A DNA stretch of 64,000 nucleotides from an uncultured delta proteobacterium (GTDB lineage: Bacteria; Desulfobacterota; Desulfovibrionia; Desulfovibrionales; Desulfovibrionaceae), in NCBI GenBank assembly GCA_903843965.1, contig CAIMRY010000007.1, positions 1-64,000 of the forward strand, read 5' to 3'. Made by a program: the position numbers and the translations under genes. The notes beneath the pieces were generated by a model. That model had not been told where the DNA came from and did no database searches. It saw only the letters and a list, made by a program, of their open reading frames with translations. This document shows positions 36,342 through 46,302 of this stretch, in pieces; position 1 is the stretch's first letter, and the number at the start of each line of letters is the position of its first letter.

Positions 36342-36385
36342 CCGGGGGCCGGGCACGTCGCCATGACGCCCGTCCCGGCCCCCGG
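36342..36385. promoter_or_regulatory. 12-bp-stem hairpin between small gene and regulator gene
   Basis: CCGGGGGCCGGG (36342-36353) and CCCGGCCCCCGG (36374-36385) pair perfectly around a 20-base loop. No T run follows, so it is more likely an mRNA stability or processing element than a full terminator. Confidence 0.5.
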
Positions 36386-36419
36386 AACCGCGCGTATGCG
36401 CGGAAACAAGGAGAGCGCC

Positions 36420-36878
36420 GTGAGCAAGAAGATCAAGCTGCTGCTGGTCGACGACGAGGAAAATTTCATCAACACCCTGGCCGAGCGCATGAAGATGCGC
36501 GACATGGGCCCCAACGTGGCCCACGACGGCGAAACCGCCCTGGAGATGGTCAAGGACGAGGTGCCCGACGTCATGGTGCTTGACCTGCGCATGCCCGGCA
36601 TCGACGGCGTCGAGGTCCTGCGCAAGGTCAAGAAGGCCCACCCCAACGTCCAGGTCATCATCCTGACCGGTCACGGGAGCGAGCAGGACCAGGAGCTGTG
36701 CATGCAGCTCGGCGCGTTCGAGTACCACAAGAAGCCCGTGGACATCGACCGCCTGGTCAAGAGCATCAAGGGCGCCTACCGCCAGAAGATGGAAGACATG
36801 ATGGTGGCCGCCACCTTTGCCCAGGCCGGCGACTTTGCAGACGCCGACCAGGTCATCCACGAGAGCGACGAAAAGTAG
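36420..36878 (+). CDS. Response regulator with helical C-terminal tail
   Basis: 152 aa. I chose the GTG at 36420, which follows AAGGAG; an upstream ATG would add a Pro/Arg-rich tail read through the hairpin. Receiver motifs: LLVDDEE, Asp in VLDLRMPG, Thr in ILTGHGS, Lys in HKKPV. The last 26 residues (from about 127) carry ATFAQAGDFADADQ, the same repeat as in the 95-aa protein upstream. No DNA-binding domain. Confidence 0.9.
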   Translation: MSKKIKLLLVDDEENFINTLAERMKMRDMGPNVAHDGETALEMVKDEVPDVMVLDLRMPGIDGVEVLRKVKKAHPNVQVIILTGHGSEQDQELCMQLGAFEYHKKPVDIDRLVKSIKGAYRQKMEDMMVAATFAQAGDFADADQVIHESDEK

Positions 36879-36891
36879 TCCGGGGGCAGCC

Positions 36892-38091
36892 ATGAACGCT
36901 GTCCTGCTCGTCGACGACGAGCGTGACTTCGCTGATCTTCTGGCCGAGCGGCTCCAGGCGCGGGGTTTTGTGGTCCGAACCGCCTATGACGGCGAGGAGG
37001 CCCTGCGCTTGGCCGCCGGGTTTGACATCGACGTGGCCGTGCTGGACGTGAACCTGCCCGGCATGGACGGGCTGGCCCTGCTGCGCAAGCTCAAGCTCGT
37101 GCGGCCCCAGGCCGAGGCCCTCATGCTCACCGGGCAGAACGACCTGGCAACTGCGGTGGCGGGCATGAAGCTCGGCGCCACGGACTATCTGGTCAAGCCT
37201 GTGCCCATCCAGCGGCTGGTGGAGGCCATCACCCGCGCCCAGGACCGCCGCCAGGAACGCCAGGAAGGCCTGCGCATGGCCGAGACGGCCAAAATGGCCG
37301 CCCTGGGCCAAATGGCCGAGGGCGTGGCCCACGAGATCAACAACCCGGTCAACGTCATGGTCTCCCTGGCCGGATGGATGGACGACCTGGTGGCCGACCT
37401 GGCCGATGATCTGGCCAATGATCCGGGAGCCAAACGGGAAACGGGGGCAGACAAGGTCACCGGCACGTTGACCGAGCTTGCGCAGAGCACGGCCAAGCTG
37501 CACGAGCACGGCCTGCGCGTGAAGCAGCTCACGGCCAAACTGCTGTGCCTGTGCCACACGCCCGGCACAAAGGGCGGCGTGCAGCCAAGCGAAGGCATCG
37601 CCGCCGAAGCCGACCTGGGCGAGCTGCTCAAGGGCCTGCTGGCCGCGCTCCAGCCGCGCATGGCCCAGGCGCACGTCGCGTGCCAGCCGGACCTCGCACG
37701 CGACCTGCCCGGCCTGAACGTGCCCCAGGTGGCCCTGCCCGGCGCAAACCTGGCCACCGCCCTGGGCAACATCCTGGACAACGCCCTGGACGCCATGACC
37801 TTTGGCGGCAGGCTCAGCGTCTCCACCCGGGCCGAGGCGGGCGAGCTGGTCATCGAGATCGAGGACACCGGACGCGGCATCAGCCCGGCGCACCTGCCAC
37901 GCATCTTCGAGCCCTTCTTCTCGACCAAGGACGTGGGCCAGGGCTCTGGCCTCGGCCTGTCCGTCAGCTACGGCATCATCAAGGGCCTGGGCGGCGACAT
38001 CCTGGTGGACAGCGTGCTGGGCCAGGGCACCAGGGTCGTGGTGCGCCTGCCCGTGGCCCAGGCCGTGGGCATCGCCCCGCAGCCGCGCTGA
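36892..38091 (+). CDS. Receiver-histidine kinase hybrid
   Basis: 399 aa, cytoplasmic. A receiver domain (about 1-120; VDDE, Asp in VLDVNLPG, Lys in LVKPV) is followed by a DHp helix with GVAHEINNP and a HATPase_c with ILDNALDAM, DTGRGIS, FEPFFSTKD and GQGSGLGLSV. The input is thus another phospho-signal instead of a ligand. It starts 13 bases after the small regulator gene and ends the plus-strand signalling run. Confidence 0.92.
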   Translation: MNAVLLVDDERDFADLLAERLQARGFVVRTAYDGEEALRLAAGFDIDVAVLDVNLPGMDGLALLRKLKLVRPQAEALMLTGQNDLATAVAGMKLGATDYLVKPVPIQRLVEAITRAQDRRQERQEGLRMAETAKMAALGQMAEGVAHEINNPVNVMVSLAGWMDDLVADLADDLANDPGAKRETGADKVTGTLTELAQSTAKLHEHGLRVKQLTAKLLCLCHTPGTKGGVQPSEGIAAEADLGELLKGLLAALQPRMAQAHVACQPDLARDLPGLNVPQVALPGANLATALGNILDNALDAMTFGGRLSVSTRAEAGELVIEIEDTGRGISPAHLPRIFEPFFSTKDVGQGSGLGLSVSYGIIKGLGGDILVDSVLGQGTRVVVRLPVAQAVGIAPQPR

Positions 38092-38232
38092 CCCCCCTTA
38101 TCCCCGCGCGCCCTGAAATCACCGGAATCGCCCAGTCCGTCCAGTCCGTCCGTCCGTTCCGCCCGATCCGCACATTCCGTCCGCTCAGGTCGCCCGCCAC
38201 GGCGACCCCGCGCCCGAGGCGTTGCCAAGGTT

Positions 38233-41200
38233 CTATGCGTCTTGGCCCTGGCCTGCGTCTTTGGCGGGCCCTGTTTCGCGGCCAAGAATGCGCGCGAGCA
38301 TGCGCGTGAGGTCGCCAAAGGTGAAGGGCTTGGGCAGGTAGTCGTCCATGCCTGCGGCCAGGAAGCGCTCGCGGTCGCCGAACATGGCGAAGGCCGTGAG
38401 GGCGATGATGGGAATGTCCGCGCAGTGCCGGAACTCGGGCTGGGTGCGGATGGCCCGGGCAACCTCCACGCCGCTCATGCCGGGCATCTGGATGTCCAGG
38501 AGGATGCACTGATACAGCCCCGCGCGCAGCAGGGCCAGCGCGTCCTCCCCGCTGTCGGCGCAGGTCACCTGCAAGCCCTGCCGCTCCAGGCCGGTGCGCA
38601 GGGCCAGGAGGTTGATCTCCTCGTCCTCCACGAGCAGCACGCGCAGGCCCGCAAGGGAGGGCGTCCCGGCCTGGCCGCCCGGCTGAGCTTCTGACTGGCC
38701 GCCGTGCCGGGCCTCAGCCTGGCTGATGGCTTCAAGGGCTTGCCGTGTCGGCAAGCCAAAGGGCAGGACAAAGGAGAAGGTGGTGCCCACGCCCACCTCC
38801 GAGGACACATCGACGGCCGGGCCGCCAAGCAGCGCCACCAGATGCCGGACAATGGCCAGCCCAAGGCCCGCACCCTGGTGGCTGCGGTTGAGGGAACCCT
38901 CCACCTGGGTGAAGATCTCGAAGCTCTGGACCAGGAGCTCGGGCGGAATGCCCACGCCCGTGTCCGCTACAGTGAACAGCACCCGGCACTGCTCCGGTGA
39001 CGGCGGGCCCAGGCGCTCCACCTCCACCAGGATGCTTCCGGCCTGCGTGAACTTCACGGCATTGCCCACGAGGTTGAAGAGCACCTGGCGCAGCCTGTGT
39101 TCATCACCCAAAAGCCAGCGCGGCAGGTCCGCATCCAGGCGCAGGGTCAATTCTATTCCCTTCTGCCTGGCCGGGAGCCGGTACAGGGTCTCCACCGCGT
39201 CCAGGATGTCGGCCAGGACAAAGGACTTGCGCTCCAGCACGAGCTTGCGGGCCTCGATGCGCGAGAGGTCCAGGATGTCGCCCAGCAGGCTGGTCAGCCG
39301 CTGGCTGGACTGGAAGGCGGCCTGGGCGTAGCGCTTCTGCTCCTGGTCCAGGGGCGAGTCGACCAAGAGCTGGATCATGCCCACGATGCCGTTTAAGGGC
39401 GTGCGTATCTCGTGGCTCATGTTGGCCAAAAACTCGCTCTTGGCCCGGTTGGCCGCGTCGGCCGCGTCCCTGGCCTGGGTCAGGGCCTCCTCGACCCGCT
39501 TGCGCTCGGAGATGTCGCGGAAGATGCCCTCCACGCCCAGGATGTTGCCAGCCTTGTCGCGGTAGAAGGTACTGGTGGTGGCGACAAGGATCTGGGAGCC
39601 GTCCTTGCGCAGGAGGGTCACCTCGTAGTCGTTCAACACGCCCTCGGCCCGCAATCTCTCCAGGTACAACTGGCGCTCCGCAGGGACAGCATAGAAGTCT
39701 TCGGTCGGACGCCCCAGGATCTCGTCCATGGAATCGTAGCCCAACAGCTTCAGCACCGAGGGGCTGAGCATGACCAACAGGCCCTCTGCATCGGTGCGGT
39801 AGTAGATGTCCAACATGTTCTGGATTACGGAGCGGTAGCGCTCCTCGCTCTCGCGCAGGGACTCTTCAGCCCGTTTCTTCTCGGTCACGTCGGTGAGCAC
39901 CGCCAGGGAACGCGCAATGGCCCCGTCCGCATCGCGTTCGGCCTTCGCGGAGAGCAGGATGTCCAGGATCTGGCCGTCCTTGGTCACAAACCGGTACGGT
40001 ATGTCCTCGACAAAGCCGGTGGCATAGAACCGCGGCCAGGACAATTCCAGCGCTGTGACAATGCTGTCCTTGGTGAGGAAATCCAGGATGCTGCGACCGA
40101 GCACTTCCTCCCTTGTGTAGCCCAGCTTCTCGCACCAGGTGTCACTGACATAGGCCACGCGTCCCTCACGGTTCATGGAATGCAGCATGGCCGGGGTGTT
40201 CTGGTACAAGACCCGGTAGCGCTCCTCGCTCTCGCGCAGGTCGCGCAGGAAGAGCAGGCTGTTCAGGGCGTCCTGGATGCGCCCGCCCAAGGCCATGAAC
40301 AGGGCCTTGTCGCGCTCGGTCCAGTGGCGCACGCGCCCGCACTGGTGCGCACCCAGGACCCACGGCCTGTCAAACTTGGGGTGGATGGCCAAAAGAAGCT
40401 GGGATTTGACCGCAAACGGCCTGTTTGTCTCCTCCGGCATCGGCAAATCGCCGCCAGGGCCATAGCTCAATGGATTGGCCGTGCCAAGGAGCGGTCTGAT
40501 TGCCTCCTGAACCTCGACGGTCATGGGCATGTCTGTGCCCTGGGCCAGCGCTCCGGGATAGCCCGGTCGCGTGCGCTCCATGGGGACGCGCCAGACCGGG
40601 GCGCTGAGGTCGAGTGGATACAGCAGCCAGGTCCGATCAAGGTCCAGAACGTCAAGAATGACGTCCAGGGCGTCCCGCATCATCTGATCCAGGTCAGAGG
40701 CCTTGCGGATGGCCTGATCGAGGCGGTCCAGGCAGTTCAGGAATGCGACATTCTCATTGAGCGTCTCCTCGGCGGTCTTGCGCTCGGTGATGTCCACGAT
40801 GACGCCAATGAGCCCGCCGGAGGTTCCGTCCGCCAGGCGGAAACCGGTAACGGAGTAGATCGTCTGGTGCAGCACGCCATCGGCGAAGGGGATGGGCATC
40901 TCCTTGAACACGCGGCCCACGCTGGCGATGGTGGCCTCGTCCTCGGCCTGGTAGGCCAGACGGTCCTCGGCGGGGAGGTATTCCAGATCCAGCACGCGCT
41001 TGCCGATGAGGTCCTCGCGCCGGACGCCGAAGACTTCCTCATAGGCCTTATTGAAGCCGATAAAACGCGTGTCGGCTCCCTTGTAGAACACCGGGTAGGG
41101 GATCGTGTCCAGGAGCGCCTCCTGGAAGGTCAGCTGGTCGGCCAGGCGCAGTTCCAGGGACTTGCGCTCGGTGATGTCCGTATGGGTTCCGGCGAGCCTG

Positions 41201-43239
41201 GTGTGCGCGCCTGTGGCGTCGCGGTCCACCACGCGGCTGCGCGTGAGGATCCACTTCCACTCCCCGGACTTGGCGCGCATGCGGATTTCGAAGGCGTTGG
41301 TCTCCGAGTCGTGCAGGGAAGTCGTGACGGCTTGATTTATGACTGCGAGGTCGTCCGGGTGCAGCAGCCTGGAGAAGCTCTCGTAGTTGGCCGGGAACTC
41401 GCCGGGGGCATAGCCCAGCATGGTGTAGTAGCGCGGGCTGAAGTAGGCCTCGCCGGTGTCCAGCCGCCAGTCCCAGAGCCCGTCGTTGGCCGCGTCGAGC
41501 GCCAGTTGCAGCCGCTCCCGGCTGTCGTACAGGGCCTCCTCGGCCTTCTTGCGTTCGGTGATGTCGCGGGCCACCCAGAGCACCCTGTCTGCGGACAGGG
41601 GCGAGACATTGCCCGCGAACCAGTACTCCCTGTTCCCGATGACCAGATTGTAGTCCGTGGAGACCGTGATCCCGGCGGACAGGCACTGGCGGATGACCCC
41701 GAGGAAATACGCGGCCTTGTCCGGCGCAAAGATCTCGGTCACGGTCCGGCCCAGAAGTTCCGGCGGGGGCCGGTACAGGCGGTCCGTGTTCGTCGGGGCG
41801 ACCTCCAGATAGCGCCCGTCGGCGTCCAAAATCAGGATGATGTCCGTCATGGAGGCGAACAGGGAGCGCAGGGTGTTCTCCGAGGTCTTCAGGGCCTCCT
41901 CGGCCTTTTTGCGGTCGCTGATGTCGCGGCAGGACACGAGGATCTGCTCCCGTCCGAGCACCAACGCCCTGCGGATGGACACCTCCAGCCAGAACAGGCT
42001 GCCGTCCCGGCGCTTGGCCCGCCACTCGACCATCTGGGGCGCGCCCTCATAGGCCTTGCGCATCAGGTCCATGGCGTGGGCCTGGTCAAAGGGTGCGCCG
42101 CCCGCGCTGGTGGCCTCCACCGGAAGCGTCTGCATCTCCTCCCGCGTGTAGCCGAACACGTCGCAGGTGCGCTGGTTCACGTCCACAATGCGCCCGTCCG
42201 GCCAGGAATGGATGAAGATGAGGTCGCTGACGGAGTTGAAGATGGTGCGGAAGCGCTCCTCGCTTGTCCGCAGCCTGCCCAGCGTGTCCTGCAGCTCCGC
42301 TGTCTTGAGGCGCACCCGGCGGCGCAGGATGATGTTGAAGACGCCCAGGGCCAGGACCAGAACAACTACTCCTCCGGCGCAGTACAGCGCTAGGCGCAGG
42401 TGCTGCCTGTTGGTGATGGGCGTGCCCAGCCACTTTTCATCAATGTCCTGGCGCACGCCGAGCGGAATGGAGGCAAAGCCCTGCTCGACGAGCCGCAGCA
42501 GTCCGGCGTCGCCTTTTTTCACTGCCCGGTGGAAGGCCCCGGAATAGAGCACAAAGGCCTGCCGGAACTCGGACTCAAGGTCATACTTGTACAGGTAGTA
42601 CAGGGCGGGCGGGCCATCAATGGAGAACACGCGGATGTCGCCCGCGCGGGCCGCGTTGATGATGTCCTTGTAGCTCTCGTACTGCTTGAGGGAATGGATG
42701 CCGTAGCGCCCCAGCACATCGATGACCGCGTCCCCGGCCTTCACCCCCACGGTGAAGCCGCGCAGGGACTGGGCGTCGCTGATGCCGCCCAGGCTCTTGT
42801 GGAAGAACACCGGCACGTCGAGGCTGGCGTAGGGCTTGGTGAAGTCGTAGATCTTGGCCCGCGCATCGCTGTAGAAGATGGTGTCGATGACGTCGGCGCG
42901 GCCCGCCTGCATGTACTTTTGCGCGCTCTCCCAGTCCATGGCCACCAGGTTCACGCGGACGCCCGTGGCCTTTTCCCAGGCCTTCCACTGGTCCACCAGG
43001 ATGCCCTGAATCCGGCCCTCGTCGCTGCGGAAGATGTACGGCGGGTAGTTGTCGTCCAGAACCACGGTGATGGACGCGGGCCGCGAAACGTTGCCGCCGG
43101 TCTGCCCGGCCTGAAGATTCGCCGGAAGCAGAAGCAACAACGCCCAAAGAACGCTTGCGAAGACCGCCAGCCAAGGGCGGCAACGCACAAGTTTCTTCAC
43201 AGGGCGGCGGCGCACGCAGTCAGCCCGCCTGTATAGCAC
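38233..43239 (-). CDS. Giant hybrid sensor kinase: periplasmic binding domain, six PAS, GAF, kinase, receiver
   Basis: 1668 aa. Order by approximate residue: signal sequence; bacterial solute-binding type 3 domain (46-266); membrane helix (283-303); PAS domains from 326, 453, 570 and 700; GAF-like region from 826; PAS from 1001 and 1126; HisKA with MSHEIRTPL (His near 1275); HATPase_c (about 1375-1495, [15 protein letters not shown]); receiver (about 1525-1650, Asp in LLDIQMPGM). It resembles BvgS/EvgS-like kinases that sense solutes in the periplasm. The GTG at 43239 opens the frame, but GTG 43200 gives a normal signal peptide ([14 protein letters not shown]...); neither has a clear Shine-Dalgarno. 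It is convergent with the preceding signalling run. Confidence 0.9.
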   Translation of the reverse strand: MLYRRADCVRRRPVKKLVRCRPWLAVFASVLWALLLLLPANLQAGQTGGNVSRPASITVVLDDNYPPYIFRSDEGRIQGILVDQWKAWEKATGVRVNLVAMDWESAQKYMQAGRADVIDTIFYSDARAKIYDFTKPYASLDVPVFFHKSLGGISDAQSLRGFTVGVKAGDAVIDVLGRYGIHSLKQYESYKDIINAARAGDIRVFSIDGPPALYYLYKYDLESEFRQAFVLYSGAFHRAVKKGDAGLLRLVEQGFASIPLGVRQDIDEKWLGTPITNRQHLRLALYCAGGVVVLVLALGVFNIILRRRVRLKTAELQDTLGRLRTSEERFRTIFNSVSDLIFIHSWPDGRIVDVNQRTCDVFGYTREEMQTLPVEATSAGGAPFDQAHAMDLMRKAYEGAPQMVEWRAKRRDGSLFWLEVSIRRALVLGREQILVSCRDISDRKKAEEALKTSENTLRSLFASMTDIILILDADGRYLEVAPTNTDRLYRPPPELLGRTVTEIFAPDKAAYFLGVIRQCLSAGITVSTDYNLVIGNREYWFAGNVSPLSADRVLWVARDITERKKAEEALYDSRERLQLALDAANDGLWDWRLDTGEAYFSPRYYTMLGYAPGEFPANYESFSRLLHPDDLAVINQAVTTSLHDSETNAFEIRMRAKSGEWKWILTRSRVVDRDATGAHTRLAGTHTDITERKSLELRLADQLTFQEALLDTIPYPVFYKGADTRFIGFNKAYEEVFGVRREDLIGKRVLDLEYLPAEDRLAYQAEDEATIASVGRVFKEMPIPFADGVLHQTIYSVTGFRLADGTSGGLIGVIVDITERKTAEETLNENVAFLNCLDRLDQAIRKASDLDQMMRDALDVILDVLDLDRTWLLYPLDLSAPVWRVPMERTRPGYPGALAQGTDMPMTVEVQEAIRPLLGTANPLSYGPGGDLPMPEETNRPFAVKSQLLLAIHPKFDRPWVLGAHQCGRVRHWTERDKALFMALGGRIQDALNSLLFLRDLRESEERYRVLYQNTPAMLHSMNREGRVAYVSDTWCEKLGYTREEVLGRSILDFLTKDSIVTALELSWPRFYATGFVEDIPYRFVTKDGQILDILLSAKAERDADGAIARSLAVLTDVTEKKRAEESLRESEERYRSVIQNMLDIYYRTDAEGLLVMLSPSVLKLLGYDSMDEILGRPTEDFYAVPAERQLYLERLRAEGVLNDYEVTLLRKDGSQILVATTSTFYRDKAGNILGVEGIFRDISERKRVEEALTQARDAADAANRAKSEFLANMSHEIRTPLNGIVGMIQLLVDSPLDQEQKRYAQAAFQSSQRLTSLLGDILDLSRIEARKLVLERKSFVLADILDAVETLYRLPARQKGIELTLRLDADLPRWLLGDEHRLRQVLFNLVGNAVKFTQAGSILVEVERLGPPSPEQCRVLFTVADTGVGIPPELLVQSFEIFTQVEGSLNRSHQGAGLGLAIVRHLVALLGGPAVDVSSEVGVGTTFSFVLPFGLPTRQALEAISQAEARHGGQSEAQPGGQAGTPSLAGLRVLLVEDEEINLLALRTGLERQGLQVTCADSGEDALALLRAGLYQCILLDIQMPGMSGVEVARAIRTQPEFRHCADIPIIALTAFAMFGDRERFLAAGMDDYLPKPFTFGDLTRMLARILGRETGPAKDAGQGQDA

Positions 43240-43330
43240 GGCTTTTCATGCGAGAAGAGTAGCTTATCAATCAGGTCAGGGGCAAGAAGAATCGTCGGAG
43301 GACGCCACGTAGCCCAGCCGGGCCTGCGCA

Positions 43331-43364
43331 AAAGCCCCCGGCACGGCAGCGGCGCCGGGGGCTT
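43331..43364 (-). terminator. Terminator after livF
   Basis: AAAGCCCCCGGC (43331-43342) pairs with GCCGGGGGCTTT (43353-43364). On the minus strand it is followed by a short T run, fitting the end of the liv operon. Confidence 0.75.
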
Positions 43365-43398
43365 TGTCTGTTTGAACAAGGCTGTGGATTATGCCGGG

Positions 43399-44130
43399 TC
43401 ATTCGCCCAGGTAGGCCTTGCGGATGTCCGGGTTGGCCAAAAGCGCGCCAGCCTCGTCCTCCATGATGACGTTGCCGGTCTCCAGCACGTAGCCCCGGGT
43501 CGAGGCCTGCAGCGCCAGGTTGGCGTTCTGCTCCACCAGGACCACGGTCACGCCGTCGGTCTCGTTGATCTCGCGGATGATGCGGAAGATCTGCTGCACG
43601 ATGAGCGGGGCCAGGCCGAGGGAGGGCTCGTCGAGCAGGAGCAGGCGCGGGCGGCTCATGAGCGCGCGGCCCATGGCCAGCATCTGCTGCTCCCCGCCGG
43701 AAAGCGTCCCGCCCTGCTGCCTGCGGCGCTCCTGGAGGATGGGGAAGAGCTGGAACACGCGGTTCAGGTCGTGCAGGATGCCCGCCTTGTCCTTGCGGAA
43801 GAAGGCGCCCATGTCCAGGTTCTCCTCCACGGTCAGGCGCGGGAAGATGCGTCGGCCTTCCGGCACCTGGCACAGGCCCCGCGCGGGCAAAAGGTCCGCA
43901 GCCGTGCCGTCGATGCGCACGCCGTCGTAGCTGATCTCCCCGCCGGTGATGGGCAGAACCCCGCTGATGGCCATGAGCGTGGTGGACTTGCCCGCGCCGT
44001 TGGCCCCGATGATGCTGACCACCTCGCCGGGATACACCGTGAGCGAGATGCCCTTGATGGCCTTGATGCGGCCATAGGCGGCGGAGACGTTCTTGAGCTC
44101 CAGGATGGGTTCGAGGGTGGGTCCGCGCAT
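43399..44130 (-). CDS. livF: Branched-chain amino acid ABC transporter, ATP-binding protein LivF
   Basis: 243 aa ABC ATPase: Walker A GANGAGKST, signature LSGGEQQM, Walker B LLLLDEPSLGL, switch His replaced by Gln-Asn (VEQNANLAL) as usual in LivF. It powers uptake of Leu/Ile/Val-type amino acids with LivG. It starts three bases after the livM stop and is the last gene of the operon. Confidence 0.93.
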   Translation of the reverse strand: MRGPTLEPILELKNVSAAYGRIKAIKGISLTVYPGEVVSIIGANGAGKSTTLMAISGVLPITGGEISYDGVRIDGTAADLLPARGLCQVPEGRRIFPRLTVEENLDMGAFFRKDKAGILHDLNRVFQLFPILQERRRQQGGTLSGGEQQMLAMGRALMSRPRLLLLDEPSLGLAPLIVQQIFRIIREINETDGVTVVLVEQNANLALQASTRGYVLETGNVIMEDEAGALLANPDIRKAYLGE

Positions 44131-44133
44131 GGC

Positions 44134-45348
44134 CTAGTCCCTCTCCTCGCTGCGCACGCCCATGCGCTTGGCGGGCCACAGGCCCTTGGGCCTAAAAAGC
44201 ATCATCATGGCCATGACCCCGCCGAAGACGAACATGCGGTACAGCTCGAAGCCGCGGAAGATCTCGGGCAGGGCGATGAGCGCCAGCGCCCCCAGGATCA
44301 CGCCGGGGATGGAGCCCATGCCGCCCAGCACCACCATGGCCAGCACCATGGCCGACTCGATGAAGGTGAAGGACTCCGGGCTGACGAAACGCATGCGCGC
44401 GGCGAAAAACGCCCCGGCCAGGCCGCCGAAGATGGCCCCCAGGGAATAGGCCAGGAGCTTGATGCCCAGCGTGTTCACGCCCATGAGCTCGGCCGCTGTC
44501 TGGTCCTCGCGCACGGCCTCGAACGCGCGGCCGATGCGCGAGTGGTTGAGCCGGTGCACGGCCACGATGGTGCACACCGCCAGGCCCAGGATGACGTAGT
44601 AGAACTGCTCCAGGCTGCCCAGCCAGATGTGCTCGATGTGGCCGTCCTGCCACCAGTAGGCCCCCGGGGGCTTGATGCCCAGGATGCCGTTGGGGCCGTG
44701 GGTCAGGCTCATCCAGTTGTTCAGCACGATGCGCACGATCTCGCCGAAGCCCAGGGTGACGATGGCCAGGTAGTCGCCGCGCATGCGCAGGGTGGGATAG
44801 CCGATGATGCACCCGGCGCAGGCCGAAAAGGCCCCGGCGATGGGCAGGCAGAGCCAGAAGGACAGGCCGAAGTGCACGGACAGAAGCGCGTAGGTGTAGG
44901 CCCCCACGCCGTAGAAGGCGATGTAGCCGAGGTCCAAGAGGCCGGCCATGCCCACGACCACGTTCAGCCCCAGGCCCAGGCAGATGTACACCAGCACGCT
45001 GATGGCCACGTCGTGGGCGTAGCGCTCGGTGACCAGCGGGAAGACCACGGCCCCGGCAAAGACCAGCACCAGCCAGATCCACGTGGCCACGCGGCCCGTG
45101 GCCTTGCCCAGGGCCTGGGACAGGGCCTGGGCCGGGCGCGATGCGAAATCGAAGACCCCGCGCCCCTTGAGCTGCCACAGGGCCAGGAGGATGGCCGAGA
45201 CCACGGCCACCTTGGCCCAGATGGCGGTGCTGGCGGCGAACTCCAGCCCTTCGGGCTTGATGCCCAGAAGCGGCCACAGGAGCACATAGAGCCAGAGCAT
45301 GGCCACAGCAAAGCCGAGCCAGAGCTTTCTAGACGCGGGTATCGTCAA
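44134..45348 (-). CDS. livM: Branched-chain amino acid ABC transporter, permease LivM
   Basis: 404 aa integral membrane permease with the LivM block GLLDLGYIAFYGVGAY and GYPTLRMRGDYLAIVTLGFGEI. Two extra hydrophobic segments lie at the N-terminus. No ATG is available; I place the start at TTG 45348, with GGGAG upstream, giving a 20-base overlap with livH. Confidence 0.88.
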   Translation of the reverse strand: MTIPASRKLWLGFAVAMLWLYVLLWPLLGIKPEGLEFAASTAIWAKVAVVSAILLALWQLKGRGVFDFASRPAQALSQALGKATGRVATWIWLVLVFAGAVVFPLVTERYAHDVAISVLVYICLGLGLNVVVGMAGLLDLGYIAFYGVGAYTYALLSVHFGLSFWLCLPIAGAFSACAGCIIGYPTLRMRGDYLAIVTLGFGEIVRIVLNNWMSLTHGPNGILGIKPPGAYWWQDGHIEHIWLGSLEQFYYVILGLAVCTIVAVHRLNHSRIGRAFEAVREDQTAAELMGVNTLGIKLLAYSLGAIFGGLAGAFFAARMRFVSPESFTFIESAMVLAMVVLGGMGSIPGVILGALALIALPEIFRGFELYRMFVFGGVMAMMMLFRPKGLWPAKRMGVRSEERD

Positions 45349-46231
45349 CGTTCTCTCCCATGATGCCGGTGGGCATGAAATACAGCACCCCGATGAGGAT
45401 GATGAAGGCGAACACGTCCTTGTATTCGCTGGAGATGTAGCCTGCGGCAAAGACCTCGATCATGCCGATGATCAGCCCGCCGAGCATGGCCCCGGTGATG
45501 TTGCCGATGCCGCCGAGCACTGCGGCGGAAAAGGCCTTCACGCCGAGCACGAAGCCCATGTCGTAGCGCACGCTGCCGTAGTACATGCCGACCATGATGC
45601 CCGCCGCGCAGGCCAGGGCCGCGCCGATGGCGAAGGTCAGGCTGATGATCCGGCTGGCGTTGATGCCGACAAGCGCGCTCATGGTCTTGTCCTGGGCCGT
45701 GGCGCGCATGGCCTTGCCCACGCGGGTCTTGAAGACCAATGCGTTCAGCCCCACCAGCAGGGCCACGGTGATGCCCACGATGACCACCTGCATGTAGGAG
45801 ACCACGGCCCCGCCGATTTCGAACCCGCCCTGGACCATCTCGCCGGGGTAGGCGCGGTCGTACACGCCCTGGGTCAGCATGAGGCCGTTTTGCAGAAATA
45901 TGGACATGCCGAGCGCGGACAGCAGCACGGACAGTCGGGACGAGGAGCGCAGAGGCTTGTAGACCAGCTTCTCCACGGCCATGGCCAAAAGCGCGCAGTA
46001 GCCCATGGCCAGCACCAGGGCCACGCCCAGGCAGACAAAGGGCGGGTAGCCCTGGGCCACCATCCAGCTGATGAGGATGACCCCCATGTAGCCGCCGGCG
46101 GCGAAGATCTCGCCATGGGCGAAGTTGATGAGCTGGATGATGCCGTAGACCATGGTGTAGCCGAGGGCCACCAGGGCGTACACGCCGCCCAGGGTGATGC
46201 CGTTGACCAACTGCTGGAGAAAAACTTCCAC
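45329..46231 (-). CDS. livH: Branched-chain amino acid ABC transporter, permease LivH
   Basis: 300 aa permease with LVNGITLGGVYALVALGYTMVYG at the N-terminus, LINFAHGE, and the EAA-like loop GKAMRATAQDK. I chose GTG 46231, where the family sequence begins and AAGGCG lies upstream; a TTG 30 bases earlier would run through the intergenic hairpin. Confidence 0.9.
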   Translation of the reverse strand: MEVFLQQLVNGITLGGVYALVALGYTMVYGIIQLINFAHGEIFAAGGYMGVILISWMVAQGYPPFVCLGVALVLAMGYCALLAMAVEKLVYKPLRSSSRLSVLLSALGMSIFLQNGLMLTQGVYDRAYPGEMVQGGFEIGGAVVSYMQVVIVGITVALLVGLNALVFKTRVGKAMRATAQDKTMSALVGINASRIISLTFAIGAALACAAGIMVGMYYGSVRYDMGFVLGVKAFSAAVLGGIGNITGAMLGGLIIGMIEVFAAGYISSEYKDVFAFIILIGVLYFMPTGIMGENVDDTRV

Positions 46232-46249
46232 GTGCTGCGCCTTATGAAA

Positions 46250-46275
46250 GGCGGGGGCCAAAGCTGGCCCCCGCC
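46250..46275 (-). promoter_or_regulatory. Hairpin between livJ and livH
   Basis: GGCGGGGGCCA and TGGCCCCCGCC form an 11-bp stem with a four-base loop, followed on the minus strand by TTTC. It lies right after the binding-protein gene and probably dampens transcription into livH or protects the upstream mRNA end. Confidence 0.6.
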
Positions 46276-46302
46276 TGTGCTTTCATGCGTGCGGGACGGT
46301 TC

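Noticed and set aside
38092-38232. TCCG-rich direct repeats in the convergent gap
   Set aside because: Short, irregular and expected from the base composition; no clear unit.
39412-42393. 993-codon plus-strand frame opposite the giant hybrid kinase
   Set aside because: Composition is that of an antisense GC-rich frame (His/Gly/Val-rich), and the minus-strand protein has clear domains.
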